DNA from: Rhodanobacteraceae bacterium
Lineage (GTDB): Bacteria; Pseudomonadota; Gammaproteobacteria; Xanthomonadales; SZUA-5
DNA length: 64,000 bases
Direction: 5' to 3'
Assembly: GCA_016713135.1 (NCBI GenBank)
Contig: JADJPR010000020.1
Location: 186,001-250,000 of the forward strand
Shown here in pieces: positions 25,968 through 35,402 of the stretch. Each line of letters starts with the position of its first letter. The stretch's first letter is position 1. Both the position numbers and the translations under genes were made by a program. The notes beneath the pieces are model-generated. The model worked only from the letters and a program-made list of their open reading frames with translations, was not told where the DNA came from and searched no databases.

Positions 25968-26370
25968 CCTCGGCGCGCATCTGCGCCAGCCGCGCAAGCA
26001 GCCGGTTCTGCACCGGCAGCGCGATCCCGGCGCGCTGCATCGCGCGCTCCACGTCCTCGACGAACCAGTTGAACTCGCGCTCGCTGATGTCCATCCCGCT
26101 GTGCGCATCTTCCATCGGCAATCCGGTGTACTCGCAGGGTCCGTCGGCGACCATGCAGACCTGCTCGATCAGGCGCTCGCGGAAGTACTCGGTCTCGGTC
26201 TGCGCGAACAGCTCGCCGATGCGCGGATCGGCCTTGACCTCGACGATGATCGCGTCGACCAGCGTGGTGACGCCGTCCTGGCCACCGAGGGCGTCGTAGA
26301 GCGAAGTCTTCGGCATGCTCGCGCAGGCGGCCAGCAGCAATGCGAGCAGACCCGCCAGCCAGCGCCTCAT
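25954..26370 (-). CDS. Lipoprotein-anchored group 1 truncated haemoglobin
   Basis: A 138-residue protein with a lipoprotein signal ending 'LLLAACAS' (lipidated Cys16) followed by a truncated globin: '[18 protein letters not shown]', 'ADPRIGELF', '[17 protein letters not shown]'. His90 in 'EDAHSGM' is the expected proximal haem ligand. Most truncated globins are cytosolic, so the membrane anchor is notable and points to a periplasmic face. The ATG overlaps the stop of the DUF3034 gene (ATGA, 26367-26370), so they are coupled. Oxygen, NO or redox chemistry at the envelope is inference. Confidence 0.8.
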   Translation of the reverse strand: MRRWLAGLLALLLAACASMPKTSLYDALGGQDGVTTLVDAIIVEVKADPRIGELFAQTETEYFRERLIEQVCMVADGPCEYTGLPMEDAHSGMDISEREFNWFVEDVERAMQRAGIALPVQNRLLARLAQMRAEVIRQ

Positions 26371-27209
26371 GGCGCGGATCCCTGCAGGCTGAGGTAGTAG
26401 CCGCGCTGCCCGGGCAGGCCGCCGACCGAGCCCAGGTCGACGTGCGCGAGCGCCAACTGGAAGTGTTTCGACGGAATCCAGGCGACGAACACATCGCGCC
26501 AGTCGTCCTCGCGCGCGAACTCCAGGCGATCGGGCTTGGCGCGGTACTCGGCGCCGACCAGCCAATCGGCGCTCAGGAACACCGCAAGGCTGCCCTCGAG
26601 CGTCCAACTCCGCTCATCGCTGAAGCCGGCCAGGCCCAGCTGGTGCGCTTCGGTCGAGCGCAGCGTCAGGCTGGCAAGCGTGCGCCGGCTGCCGATGCCA
26701 TCGATCCACAACTTGCTCGCCGCAAGGTACACATCCAGCCCGCGGTCGTCCTCGGCCGAGGCGAGATCGACCAGGTCGGCGTCCCGCGAGCGCTTCCATT
26801 GCACGCCCAGAGCCAGCTGCGGCGCATTCCCGTAGACCAGGTCGCCCGCGAGACGGAGCTTCGCGCCGATCACATCGGTATCCAGCCGCGCATCCGGCCA
26901 CAGCCCACGTTCGACCAGGCCATCGAGGCCCAGCGACATCCGCGCGAACGACAGCTCCAGCCGGTTGCGCCAGCCGAGTGCAACCGCGGCCGCGCGCACG
27001 TCGAAATCGCCGGTATCGATGACGCTGCCGGCGGCCGACAGGTCCCACTCGCGCCCCTCGCTGTGGCCGGCGATCGTCGCCCACGGCACCAGACCGCCGC
27101 CCGCCGCGCCCTCCAGCGACACGAGGCCGCCGCTGCCGCGCAAGCGGCCATCGGCGGCGCTGGCATCCAGCGCCAGCAGCAGGCATGCGCAGCACCAGCG
27201 AAGTCGCAT
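26367..27209 (-). CDS. DUF3034 family exported protein
   Basis: A 280-residue protein with a short signal peptide ('[14 protein letters not shown]') and a mature part of alternating strands, beginning '[20 protein letters not shown]', the family hallmark. Strands such as '[20 protein letters not shown]' and the final '[12 protein letters not shown]' suggest an outer-membrane beta-barrel. Function unknown. It is co-transcribed with the haemoglobin lipoprotein, and the pairing suggests an envelope complex. The region to cca (27210-27287) is a divergent promoter gap. Confidence 0.75.
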   Translation of the reverse strand: MRLRWCCACLLLALDASAADGRLRGSGGLVSLEGAAGGGLVPWATIAGHSEGREWDLSAAGSVIDTGDFDVRAAAVALGWRNRLELSFARMSLGLDGLVERGLWPDARLDTDVIGAKLRLAGDLVYGNAPQLALGVQWKRSRDADLVDLASAEDDRGLDVYLAASKLWIDGIGSRRTLASLTLRSTEAHQLGLAGFSDERSWTLEGSLAVFLSADWLVGAEYRAKPDRLEFAREDDWRDVFVAWIPSKHFQLALAHVDLGSVGGLPGQRGYYLSLQGSAP

Positions 27210-27287
27210 CCGTCATCCACTCGCGTAGAGTCCCGGCTGGATTGTAGCCGGCGGACGAAGGCCTTGAGCGACCCCCATACCCACGGC

Positions 27288-28514
27288 ATGCAGGTGTACC
27301 TGGTCGGCGGCGCGGTGCGCGACCGCCTGCTCGGGCGCGCCGCGGGCGATCGCGACCATGTGGTCGTCGGCAGCACGCCGGAGGCCATGGTCGCAGCCGG
27401 TTTCCGCCCGGTCGGCGCGGATTTCCCGGTGTTCCTGCACCCGGTCACGCAGGAGGAGTACGCGCTGGCACGCACCGAGCGCAAGAGCGGGCGCGGCTAT
27501 GCGGGCTTCACCTTCCACACCGGCGCCGAGGTGACGCTGGAAGACGACCTGCGCCGGCGCGACTTCACGATCAATGCGATCGCGCAGGACGCCGACGGAC
27601 GCCTGGTTGATCCTTTCGACGGTCGCGGCGACCTGGAGCGGCGGCTGCTGCGGCATGTCTCGGACGCCTTCGTCGAGGACCCGGTGCGGGTGCTGCGCGC
27701 GGCGCGCTTTCTCGCGCGCTTAACCCCGCTCGGATTCCGCCTGGCGCCGGAGACCCGCGAACTGATGCGCGCGATGGTGGTCAATGGCGAGATCGACCAC
27801 CTGGTGCCCGAGCGCGTCTGGCAGGAACTGCGCCACGGGCTCACCGAGGCGCAGCCGAGCGCCTTCCTGGCCACGCTGCGCGAGTGCGGCGCGCTCGCAC
27901 GGCTGTTCCCGGAGATCGATGCGCTGTACGGCGTGCCGCAGCGCGCCGAGTTCCACCCGGAGATCGACACCGGGATCCACCTCGAAATGGTCCTCGACCA
28001 GTGCCCACGGGTGGCGCCGGGCGACGACCTTGTCGCCTGGGCAGCCTTGGTGCACGACCTCGGCAAGGCGCTGACGCCGCGCGAGGAATGGCCGCGACAT
28101 GTTGCCCACGAACACCGCGGCCTGGCGCCTGCGCAGGAACTGGCGACACGCCTGAAGGTGCCCGCCGAGCACCGCGACCTGGGCCTGCTGGTGTGCGAAC
28201 ACCACCTGGCGATGCACCGATTGGACGAACTGCGGCCGACCACCCTGATGAAGCTGATCGAGCGCCTCGACGGCTTGCGCAAACCCGAGCGCGTGCGCCG
28301 CTTCGCGCTCGCCTGCGAGGCCGACCACCGCGGCCGCCTGGGGCTGTCGGATCGCCCGTATCCGCAGGGTCAGGCCTTGCTCGCTGCGCTCGCCGCCGCT
28401 CGTTCGGTCAATGCCGCGGCGTTGGTCGAGCGCGGGCTCAGCGGTCCCGCGCTCGGTGAGGCGCTGCGGCAGGAGCGCGTCGCGGCGATCGCGCAGGTGC
28501 GCGGCTCCGCCTGA
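27288..28514 (+). CDS. cca: Multifunctional CCA tRNA nucleotidyltransferase
   Basis: A 408-residue class II CCA-adding enzyme that builds or repairs tRNA 3' ends from CTP and ATP. '[13 protein letters not shown]' and the 'DRDHVVVG' metal motif form the catalytic head; '[11 protein letters not shown]' and '[12 protein letters not shown]' are the nucleotide-selecting neck. The carboxyl half is an HD domain ('[11 protein letters not shown]'), giving the phosphatase/phosphodiesterase activity of the long bacterial form. ATG 27288 begins exactly at the conserved '[12 protein letters not shown]'. Length normal. Confidence 0.95.
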   Translation: MQVYLVGGAVRDRLLGRAAGDRDHVVVGSTPEAMVAAGFRPVGADFPVFLHPVTQEEYALARTERKSGRGYAGFTFHTGAEVTLEDDLRRRDFTINAIAQDADGRLVDPFDGRGDLERRLLRHVSDAFVEDPVRVLRAARFLARLTPLGFRLAPETRELMRAMVVNGEIDHLVPERVWQELRHGLTEAQPSAFLATLRECGALARLFPEIDALYGVPQRAEFHPEIDTGIHLEMVLDQCPRVAPGDDLVAWAALVHDLGKALTPREEWPRHVAHEHRGLAPAQELATRLKVPAEHRDLGLLVCEHHLAMHRLDELRPTTLMKLIERLDGLRKPERVRRFALACEADHRGRLGLSDRPYPQGQALLAALAAARSVNAAALVERGLSGPALGEALRQERVAAIAQVRGSA

Positions 28515-28642
28515 GTTCCCCGGGTGCCCGCGCCGTCCATCGGCGCCGCAAGCGTGCGTTGCTGGTGCATTGCGCGCCGTCTACCATCCCGGCCACACGA
28601 TTCGTCCGGCCGCGACGCATCGCCCGGTCCGCGGAGTTGCCC

Positions 28643-28807
28643 ATGTCCGACGCCAGCGACACCGAGCAGAGCCGCCAGCGGCGCGAACTGCGCTCCTTCC
28701 TGTTCCTGACCGTGGTGCTGTTCCCGCTGCTGGCGGTGCTGGTGGTCGCGAGCTTCGCTGCCATGATGTGGATCTGGCATATGATCGTTGGGCCGCCTGG
28801 CGGCTGA
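28643..28807 (+). CDS. NapE/TorE-like small membrane protein
   Basis: A 54-residue protein with one membrane helix and the family pattern 'RRELRSFLFLTVVLFPLLAV' followed by an aromatic stretch 'MWIWHMIVGPPGG'. NapE/TorE proteins accompany periplasmic nitrate or TMAO reductase genes, but none of these are in the window, so this copy is an orphan here. ATG 28643 starts at the conserved amino end; the upstream frame is noncoding. Confidence 0.7.
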   Translation: MSDASDTEQSRQRRELRSFLFLTVVLFPLLAVLVVASFAAMMWIWHMIVGPPGG

Positions 28808-28933
28808 GCAGCGCAGCCGCGTCCCGCATTCGTCGTTTCGTTTGGCCACAAGGCACAATGGCAGCCGCGATGACGACATGCCCTTGACATACGCCCGCTT
28901 GCATCCGCGCGGCCCGACCGCCACACTTCGTGA

Positions 28934-29092
28934 TGTAGAGGGGAGTAGCTTTTCGCGAACTGGTCGTCATCACGCGTGCAACCGCACGCCGGCCACTCGG
29001 CGCATCGCCAGATGCGCAAGCAAGACCTCGACCGCACCGCGTGCGCATGGGCCGGCTGCTGACCGGCCCATTCGCCGTTGCAGGTCGAGGGG
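28934..29092 (+). promoter_or_regulatory. yybP-ykoY manganese riboswitch
   Basis: Two conserved aptamer segments are present: AGGGGAGTAGC at 28939-28949 and GTCGTCATCACG at 28963-28974, followed by GCAAGACCT at 29019-29027. The AGG before GGAGTAG can pair with the CCT that closes P1. A competing helix, CCTCGACC (29026-29033) with GGTCGAGG (29083-29090), uses the same 3' strand and encloses a GC-rich hairpin. That gives a plausible switch. It leads terC by about 45 bases, the classic setting for Mn2+ control. Confidence 0.8.
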
Positions 29093-29137
29093 GGTCCTCG
29101 TCCGGGTGCGGATGCATCAATGCACGGGCGGGGCTGC

Positions 29138-30097
29138 ATGGAAACGATCGGTACCTGGTGGATGTGGGCGGGCTTCACCGTCCTGGTGATCGTCGCACTC
29201 ATCATCGACCTGCTGGTCATGCGCCAGCAGGGCGCGCACAAGGTCTCTTTCCGCGAGGCGCTGCAGTGGTCGCTGGTCTGGATCGGCCTGGCGCTGGCCT
29301 TCAATGCGGCGCTCTGGTGGTATGTCGATTCGGTCGGCGGGCGTGAGTTGGCCAACACGAAGGGCCTGGAATTCCTGACCGGTTATCTGGTCGAGAAATC
29401 GCTGGCGGTCGACAACATCTTCGTGTTCCTGATGATCTTCAACTTCTTCGCGGTGCCGCTCGAGTACCAGAAGCGCGCGCTGATCTTCGGCGTGATCTGC
29501 GCCATCGTGCTGCGCGCGCTGATGATCCTGCTCGGCGCCTTCCTGATCGCCAAGTTCCACTGGATCTTCTACGTCTTCGGCGCCTTCCTGCTGATCACCG
29601 GCGTCAAGATGGCGCTGGTCGCGGACGAGAAGCCGGACCTGGAACAGAACCCGGTGATCCGCTGGGTGCGCAAGCACATGAAGATCACCACCGAGTTCGA
29701 TGGCGAGAAGCTGCTGACTCTGCGCGACGGCGTACGCTACGCCACCCCGCTGCTGCTGGTGATCCTGATGATCGGCGTCACCGACGTGATCTTCGCGGTC
29801 GATTCGATCCCGGCGATCTTCGCGATCACCAGCGACCCGTTCATCGTGCTGACCAGCAATGTGTTCGCGATCCTCGGCCTGCGCGCGATGTACTTCATGC
29901 TCGCCGACATGGCCGACCGCTTCCATTTCCTCAACTATGGCCTGGCCGCCGTGCTGTCTTTCATCGGCATCAAGATGCTGATCATGGACTTCTACAAGAT
30001 CCCGATCGTGGTCTCGCTGGGCGCGGTGTTCGTGCTGGTGGCGGGCTCCATGGTCGCCTCGCTGCTGATCCCGGCCAAGCCCGAGCGGGCGGCCTGA
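29138..30097 (+). CDS. TerC/Alx family manganese exporter
   Basis: A 319-residue inner-membrane protein with about nine helices. 'TGYLVEKSLAVDNIFVFLMI' and 'IGVTDVIFAVDSIPAIFAIT' carry the paired acidic residues in helices that mark TerC/Alx proteins. ATG 29138 (METIGTW) follows GGGCGGGG; an upstream in-frame GTG would start inside the riboswitch. Known relatives export manganese, and the yybP-ykoY riboswitch in the leader fits that role. Confidence 0.9.
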   Translation: METIGTWWMWAGFTVLVIVALIIDLLVMRQQGAHKVSFREALQWSLVWIGLALAFNAALWWYVDSVGGRELANTKGLEFLTGYLVEKSLAVDNIFVFLMIFNFFAVPLEYQKRALIFGVICAIVLRALMILLGAFLIAKFHWIFYVFGAFLLITGVKMALVADEKPDLEQNPVIRWVRKHMKITTEFDGEKLLTLRDGVRYATPLLLVILMIGVTDVIFAVDSIPAIFAITSDPFIVLTSNVFAILGLRAMYFMLADMADRFHFLNYGLAAVLSFIGIKMLIMDFYKIPIVVSLGAVFVLVAGSMVASLLIPAKPERAA

Positions 30098-30101
30098 GGG
30101 C

Positions 30102-30803
30102 TCAGAACCGGATCCGGCCGCGCTTTCGCCGGCCGGGTTCGCGCGGCTTGCGGGTCCCCAGGTTCACCAGCCAGCGCATTCCCGGCCGCTGGCACAAGGG
30201 CAGGGGCTGCTGCGCGAAGCGCTCGCTGTGGGCGTTGAAGACGCTGGCCGCCAGCAGGCCGAAGTAGACCGCCGGCGCCAGCGCGAACAGGCGTAGCGGC
30301 GGCATCTCCTGCACCTTGTTGTATGCCGCAACGAACACGATAGCGATGCCGATGCCCACGCCCAGGCGCGCCACCATCCAGAACAGGGTGAAAGCATCCT
30401 CCGCCAGCGCGGACGCCCTGTGCGCTTCCAGTTCGACGTCGCCGCCCGCTGCGAACAGGCTGGTCACCACACCGAAAAGCGCCCACAGCACCCCGAGTGC
30501 GGCGTCCGGGATGGTCAGGTACGGCCCACCGGTCATGGCCACGAGGATCAGGATCAGGGCGCCCTGGCGGCCGAAGTGGCGCACCCGCTCGCGCGGGGTG
30601 CGGCCCGCGCGCAGGCTCTGGGCGTAGAAGTACTGGAGGACGGCGATCGGCAGCTGTGCCACGGTCAGGCCGATCACCCCCAGCGAGGCATCGCGGTCGA
30701 GCACGTCGCCATCGAACACGCAGGCAAGGCACAGGGCGCTGGTTGTGAGGTAAATGCTGGACCCCATCAGGGAGGCGAGCAATCGTCGGCTGGCGGGGAT
30801 CAT
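30102..30803 (-). CDS. Hypothetical polytopic membrane protein
   Basis: A 233-residue protein with five or six hydrophobic segments (about 8-30, 43-62, 78-95, 100-118, 138-160, 170-190) and a very basic carboxyl tail ('RKPREPGRRKRGRIRF') that should stay in the cytoplasm. No family recognised. It is convergent with terC, four bases apart, and divergent from valS. Confidence 0.6.
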   Translation of the reverse strand: MIPASRRLLASLMGSSIYLTTSALCLACVFDGDVLDRDASLGVIGLTVAQLPIAVLQYFYAQSLRAGRTPRERVRHFGRQGALILILVAMTGGPYLTIPDAALGVLWALFGVVTSLFAAGGDVELEAHRASALAEDAFTLFWMVARLGVGIGIAIVFVAAYNKVQEMPPLRLFALAPAVYFGLLAASVFNAHSERFAQQPLPLCQRPGMRWLVNLGTRKPREPGRRKRGRIRF

Positions 30804-30958
30804 CGGGTCGTTCCTGGGTCGTGCCGCGGATACAACGCTTCCGGGCGGGAAAAGCGGACGCAGCCAGCGCCGGCCAGGCGCGCGTGCTGAAGGCGACTGT
30901 CTAGCTCGAGTCGGGCGCCGTATCCTCCCGCGTTCACTTTCGATCGCGTGTGACTGTC

Positions 30959-33900
30959 ATGGACAAGAGCTTCGACCCCAAGGCCATCGAGGCCCGCTGG
31001 TATCCGCAGTGGGAAGCCTCCGGTTACTTCGCGCCATCCGGCCAGGGCGAGCCCTACTGCATCCAGCTGCCGCCGCCGAATGTCACCGGCACGCTGCACA
31101 TGGGCCATGCCTTCCAGCAGACCATCATGGACCTCTTGATCCGCTACCAGCGCATGGGTGGCAAGGACACGCTGTGGCAGTGCGGCACCGACCACGCCGG
31201 CATCGCCACCCAGAAGATCGTCGAGAACCAGCTCGCGGCGCAGGGCAAGAGCAAGCACGACCTCGGGCGCGAGGGCTTCATCGAGAAAGTGTGGGCGTGG
31301 AAGGAGGAATCCGGCTCCACGATCACGCGCCAGATGCGCCGCCTCGGCGCCTCCTGCGACTGGACCCGCGAGCGCTTCACGATGGACGAAGGCCTGTCCG
31401 CCGCGGTGCGCCGGGTGTTCGTGCAGTGGTATCGCGACGGCCTGTTGTACCGCGGCAAGCGCCTGGTGCACTGGGATCCGGTGCTCGGCACCGCGGTGTC
31501 GGACCTGGAAGTGGAGAACGTCGACAAGGACGGCCACCTGTGGTCGATCCGCTATCCGGCGGCCGATGGTGGCGAAGGCGTGGTGGTGGCCACCACGCGC
31601 CCGGAGACCCTGCTCGGCGACGTCGCCGTCGCGGTGCATCCGGAAGATGAGCGGTACCAGGCGCTGATCGGCCAGGCGCTGAAACTCCCGCTGACCGACC
31701 GGCTGATCCCGGTGATCGCCGACGAATACGTCGACCGCGAGTTCGGCACCGGCTGCGTCAAGATCACCCCGGCGCACGATTTCAACGACTGGCAGATGGG
31801 CCAGCGGCATGGCCTGGCGCCAATCAACATCTTCACCCTGGACGCCAAGGTCAACGACAACGCGCCGGCCGCCTACCAGGGCATGGACCGCTTCGCCGCG
31901 CGCAAGCAGGTGCTGGCCGACCTGGAAGCACAGGGCCTGCTGGTCGACACCAAGCCGCACAAGCTGTCGCTGCCGATCAGCCAGCGCTCCGAGGCGGTGA
32001 TCGAGCCGATGCTGACCGACCAGTGGTTCCTCGACCTGACCCGCGACGAACTGCCCGACGGCCGCCCCGGCGGCAAGCGCGCGATCACCGACCCGGCGCT
32101 GGCCGCGGTGACCGAGGGCCACATCCAGTTCGTCCCCGAAAACTGGAAGACCACCTATGTGCAATGGCTGACCAACATCCAGGACTGGTGCGTCTCGCGC
32201 CAGCTGTGGTGGGGCCACCGCATCCCGGCCTGGTTCGACGAGGCCGGCAACATCTTCGTCGGCGAAGACGAAGCCGACGCGCGCGCGCACGCCAGCACGC
32301 CGCCGGTCGGCGCCCTGCGGCAGGACGAGGACGTGCTGGATACGTGGTTCTCGTCGGCGCTGTGGCCGTTTTCGACGCTGGGGTGGCCGGGAGAGGCGGG
32401 GGAAGGGGGCAAGGGGCAGGGGGACTGCCCTGCCGCCCAACCGGAGCCTCTTCGCGGAGTGACGAACGACGTTGCGGTCAACTCGTGCGACAGGGCTGGC
32501 CCCCTGCCCCCTGCCCCATGCCCCGCTGCTGTTCCCCAGGCCTCCTGGCCCACCGACCAACGCTTCCTCCCCTCCTCCGTCCTCGTCACCGGCTTCGACA
32601 TCATCTTCTTCTGGGTCGCGCGGATGGTGATGGCGACGACCTATTTCGTCGGCCGCCGCGCGGATGGCAGCTATGAGCCGCGCTTCGTGGAACTGAAGGA
32701 TCGGGTGCCCTTCCGCACGGTCTACATCAATGCCATCGTGCGCGATGCCGAAGGCCAGAAGATGAGCAAGTCCAAGGGCAACACCATCGACCCGCTGGAC
32801 CTGATCGACGGCATCGAACTGGAAGACCTGGTGAAGAAGTCGACCGCGAGCCTGCTGATCCCACAGGTCCGCGAGAAGGTCGAGAAGCGCATCCGCAAGG
32901 AGTACCCGGCCGGGATCACCGCGGTGGGCGCCGACGCGCTGCGCTTCACTTTCGCGGCGCTGGCCACCCACGGGCGCACCATCAACTTCGACCTGAAGCG
33001 CTGCGAGGGCTACAAGAACTTCTGCAACAAGCTGTGGAACGCGGCGCGATTCGTGCTGCTCCAGCAGCAGGAAAAAGCAAAAGTTGAAACGGAGAACGCG
33101 ATCCCGGCGATCGAAGAACCACTTGCGAAACTGGAGTCCCATATCCAGGCGATCGAACAGCGTGCAGCGGACGCCGGGCTCATCGGCCCTGCGGTCGGTG
33201 CGGCCGCGCTGCCGGCCTCGGCCGCCGACCGCTGGATCCTGACTGCGCTCTCGCGGGCGACCGCGGAGTACCACGCGCAGATCGCGGCCTACCGATTCGA
33301 CCTGGCCGCGCAGGCGCTTTACGATTTCGTCTGGAACGAGTACTGCGACTGGTACCTGGAGCTGTCCAAGCCGGCGATGCTGGGCGATGACGTGGCCGCG
33401 AAGGCCGCGACCCAGCGCACCCTGCTGACGGTGCTGGACGCGGTGCTGCGCCTGCTGCACCCGATCATCCCGTTCATCACCGAGGAGATCTGGCAGCAGC
33501 TGGCGCCGATGCTCGGCAAGCGCGGATCGATCGCGACGCAGGCCCTGCCGCAGGCGACGGATTTCGCCTGCGACGAGGCCGCGGCGGCGGACATCGAGTG
33601 GCTGAAGGCGGTGCTCTCCGGCATCCGCCGCATCCGCAGCGAGATGAACATCAACCCGGCAAGGCTGGTGCCGCTGGTGCTGGAAGGCGGCGACGCGCAG
33701 GACCGTGAGCGCCACGCACGCTTCGCCTCGCAGATCGCCTTCCTCGCGCGCATCGATCCGGCAGCCATGCGCTGGTTGGCGCCCGGCGAGGACGCGCCGG
33801 CCGCGGCCGCGGCGGTCGTCGGCGAGCTGAAGCTGCTGATCCCGCTGCTCGGCCTGATCGATGTCGAAGCCGAGCTCAAGCGCCTGGCCAAGGAAATCGC

Positions 33901-34063
33901 CCGGCTGGAGGGTGAGATCAGGAAGTGCGAGGCCAAGCTCGGCAACGCCAGCTTCGTCGCCAATGCGCCGGCAGCGGTGGTCGAGCAGGAGAAGCAGCGC
34001 ATCGCCGAATTTTCGACGACACTGGGCGGACTGCGCGAGCAGCAGCGCAAGCTGGGGGGCTGA
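30959..34063 (+). CDS. valS: Valyl-tRNA synthetase with an inserted repeat element
   Basis: A 1034-residue class I synthetase charging tRNA-Val. '[15 protein letters not shown]' (HIGH) lies near residue 40, 'KMSKSKGN' near 600, the editing domain between, and a carboxyl coiled coil ('[20 protein letters not shown]'). Most unusual is a stretch at about residues 477-525 with Gly- and Pro-rich composition ('[11 protein letters not shown]', '[13 protein letters not shown]') between 'STLGWP' and '[20 protein letters not shown]'. E. coli ValS has about 12 residues there and this protein about 60. The extra DNA is a palindromic element also found at 35222. ATG 30959 is chosen over a GTG three codons upstream. 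Confidence 0.95.
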   Translation: MDKSFDPKAIEARWYPQWEASGYFAPSGQGEPYCIQLPPPNVTGTLHMGHAFQQTIMDLLIRYQRMGGKDTLWQCGTDHAGIATQKIVENQLAAQGKSKHDLGREGFIEKVWAWKEESGSTITRQMRRLGASCDWTRERFTMDEGLSAAVRRVFVQWYRDGLLYRGKRLVHWDPVLGTAVSDLEVENVDKDGHLWSIRYPAADGGEGVVVATTRPETLLGDVAVAVHPEDERYQALIGQALKLPLTDRLIPVIADEYVDREFGTGCVKITPAHDFNDWQMGQRHGLAPINIFTLDAKVNDNAPAAYQGMDRFAARKQVLADLEAQGLLVDTKPHKLSLPISQRSEAVIEPMLTDQWFLDLTRDELPDGRPGGKRAITDPALAAVTEGHIQFVPENWKTTYVQWLTNIQDWCVSRQLWWGHRIPAWFDEAGNIFVGEDEADARAHASTPPVGALRQDEDVLDTWFSSALWPFSTLGWPGEAGEGGKGQGDCPAAQPEPLRGVTNDVAVNSCDRAGPLPPAPCPAAVPQASWPTDQRFLPSSVLVTGFDIIFFWVARMVMATTYFVGRRADGSYEPRFVELKDRVPFRTVYINAIVRDAEGQKMSKSKGNTIDPLDLIDGIELEDLVKKSTASLLIPQVREKVEKRIRKEYPAGITAVGADALRFTFAALATHGRTINFDLKRCEGYKNFCNKLWNAARFVLLQQQEKAKVETENAIPAIEEPLAKLESHIQAIEQRAADAGLIGPAVGAAALPASAADRWILTALSRATAEYHAQIAAYRFDLAAQALYDFVWNEYCDWYLELSKPAMLGDDVAAKAATQRTLLTVLDAVLRLLHPIIPFITEEIWQQLAPMLGKRGSIATQALPQATDFACDEAAAADIEWLKAVLSGIRRIRSEMNINPARLVPLVLEGGDAQDRERHARFASQIAFLARIDPAAMRWLAPGEDAPAAAAAVVGELKLLIPLLGLIDVEAELKRLAKEIARLEGEIRKCEAKLGNASFVANAPAAVVEQEKQRIAEFSTTLGGLREQQRKLGG
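32390..32536. repeat. Phrase palindrome R4, in frame inside valS
   Basis: The left arm GGGGGAAGGGGGCAAGGGGC continues into AGGGGGACTGCCCTG. It is mirrored by CAGGGCTGGCCCCCTGCCCC and CTGCCCCATGCCCCGCT on the right. Core about 60 bp. Arm ends match R5 at 35222: left GCGGGGGAAGGGG, right GCCCCGCT then TGCTGTTCC-like. It contributes about 48 codons to valS with no stop in frame. Confidence 0.85.
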
Positions 34064-34103
34064 GGCGCGCCGCGTAGCCAGGTGTGCGCGAACCACGGGC
34101 TCA

Positions 34104-34128
34104 CCGGGTGCTTGCCGCAAGTACCCGG
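34104..34128. terminator. Hairpin between valS and the DUF488 gene
   Basis: An 11-bp stem CCGGGTGCTTG/CAAGTACCCGG with one G-T pair and a three-base loop lies 41 bases after valS and 35 bases before the end of the convergent DUF488 gene. No T tract on either side. A bidirectional terminator is likely. Confidence 0.5.
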
Positions 34129-34162
34129 AGAACCGCTGCGCGGCACTCCGGGCTACGCCGAT

Positions 34163-34555
34163 TCAGGACGTGCCGGCGATCAACGCACCGCGCTCTGCCA
34201 GTAGCGCGCGCAGCAGCGAGCGATGGCAGCGCGCTTCGTCCTCGCAATAGCACCCGAGCGAGAAGCTGGCCTGGTGGGACAGCGCCGCAAGCAAGTCCAG
34301 CGTGCGCGCCGCGTCCGGCTGCGCCATCTCGCGGCGGAAGGCGCGCTCGAAGGCCGCCCACTTGGCTGGCGTTTCGGCCTCCTGTCCCAGCTTCATGGTC
34401 TCGACGCTCGGCGCGAGGTTCGGGTACCAGACGTCGTACCAGTCCTGCCTGGCGAATTCGCTCTTGGGCACGCCCCGCGGCGGTCGCCGCACGGTGCCGA
34501 TGCGCAGGCCTTCGCACGGAAGGCGCGGGGTGCCGAGGCGAAGGATGGTCAGCAT
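34163..34555 (-). CDS. DUF488 family protein
   Basis: A 130-residue cytosolic protein with the family signatures 'RIGTVRRPPRGVPKSEFAR', 'DWYDVWYPNLAPS' and the carboxyl 'LGCYCEDEARCHRSLLRALL', where the clustered Cys and His residues are conserved. Function unproven; roles in nucleic acid or heavy-metal biology have been suggested for the family. Its start lies six bases from repeat element R2, which occupies its upstream region. Confidence 0.85.
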   Translation of the reverse strand: MLTILRLGTPRLPCEGLRIGTVRRPPRGVPKSEFARQDWYDVWYPNLAPSVETMKLGQEAETPAKWAAFERAFRREMAQPDAARTLDLLAALSHQASFSLGCYCEDEARCHRSLLRALLAERGALIAGTS

Positions 34556-34561
34556 GGCGGG

Positions 34562-34677
34562 GTGAGTGGTGAGTGGTGAGTGGTGAGTGGTGAGTGGTGA
34601 GTGGTGAGTAGAAGCCGGAGTTGCGTTGGAGTCACCTTCCTGCGGCCCTTACTCACCACTCACCACTCACTACTCAC
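34562..34677. repeat. Phrase palindrome R2, 7-bp phrase
   Basis: The left arm (34562-34610) is seven 7-mers in register: six GTGAGTG and one GTGAGTA. The right arm (34650-34677) is four inverted 7-mers TACTCAC, CACTCAC, CACTCAC, TACTCAC. The 39-bp core begins GAAGCCGGAGTT, close to the core start of R3 (AAACCCGGAGTT). It sits between divergent genes. Confidence 0.9.
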
Positions 34678-34798
34678 CAATAGCCTGTCTGATTTCGCCC
34701 CAAATGCTTCGTTTCCGCCACTCCCGACCGATCGGTCAGCGGTGCAATCTGCACCCACCCCGGGCAATCGTCCGGTTGCACAGCAAAGGAGCAACACC

Positions 34799-35215
34799 AT
34801 GAACGTCCGTACGATCATTGCCGCCACGCTGATCGCCTTTGGCTCGCAGGCGATCGCCCAGGACATTGAGGATGCCGGCCCGCAGTTCATCGCTGGCAGC
34901 CAGTACTCGGCCAAGCTGAACCAGACCGCCGGGCGCTGGCAACTGTCGCCGCTCGACGCTGCCGACAGCGAGGTGCTGAGCCGCTGCCGCCAGCAGGTCT
35001 ACCTGCCGCAGGGTGTGTGGCTGCTCAACCGCGACCGCCACGGCAACCTGGAGCTGCAGGCGCCGTCCGGCACCGCGCTGCCCCCTGGCCACAAGGGCCG
35101 CGTGCAGCTCGTCGCCTGCGAAGCCGCCGGCGCCCAGCCCAATGCACTGCGCGCACCGTCCCAGCTGGTCGACTGGCTGGCAGAGCATACTGGCGCGGTG
35201 ATGGTGGATCGCTGA
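34799..35215 (+). CDS. Small secreted hypothetical protein
   Basis: A 138-residue protein with a Sec signal ('TIIAATLIAFGSQAIAQ') and a mature domain of about 117 residues containing two Cys ('LSRCRQQVYLPQGVWLLNRD', 'VQLVACEAAG') that may form a disulfide. ATG 34799 follows AAAGGAGCAAC, a strong ribosome site. No family recognised. Repeat elements lie on both sides (R2 upstream, R5 downstream). Confidence 0.7.
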   Translation: MNVRTIIAATLIAFGSQAIAQDIEDAGPQFIAGSQYSAKLNQTAGRWQLSPLDAADSEVLSRCRQQVYLPQGVWLLNRDRHGNLELQAPSGTALPPGHKGRVQLVACEAAGAQPNALRAPSQLVDWLAEHTGAVMVDR

Positions 35216-35221
35216 GGGCTT

Positions 35222-35390
35222 GAGAGCGGGGGAAGGGGCAGGGGGCGGGGGACCTGCCCTGGGGCACAGTCGGACAGTGCGCCGGGTTTGTTGTTCCAGA
35301 GCCCCGCCCCGCCCCGCCTCAGGCAACGCCTGCGCCCCAAGCAAGTCCCCCTGCCCCCTGACCCCTGCCCCGCTTTTGCTGTTCCGACAT
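35222..35390. repeat. Phrase palindrome R5, related to R4 in valS
   Basis: The left arm GCGGGGGAAGGGGCAGGGGG runs into CGGGGGACCTGCCCTG. The right arm is AAGTCCCCCTGCCCCCTGAC followed by CCCTGCCCCGCT and TTTGCTGTTCC. Both ends match the element inside valS. It fills most of the 187-bp gap between the small secreted protein and the GlxA-type regulator. Confidence 0.8.
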
Positions 35391-35402
35391 CGGGAGCCCC
35401 AA

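Noticed and set aside
30800..34120. A 1106-codon minus-strand frame opposite valS
   Set aside because: Antisense shadow of valS, which has full synthetase motifs.
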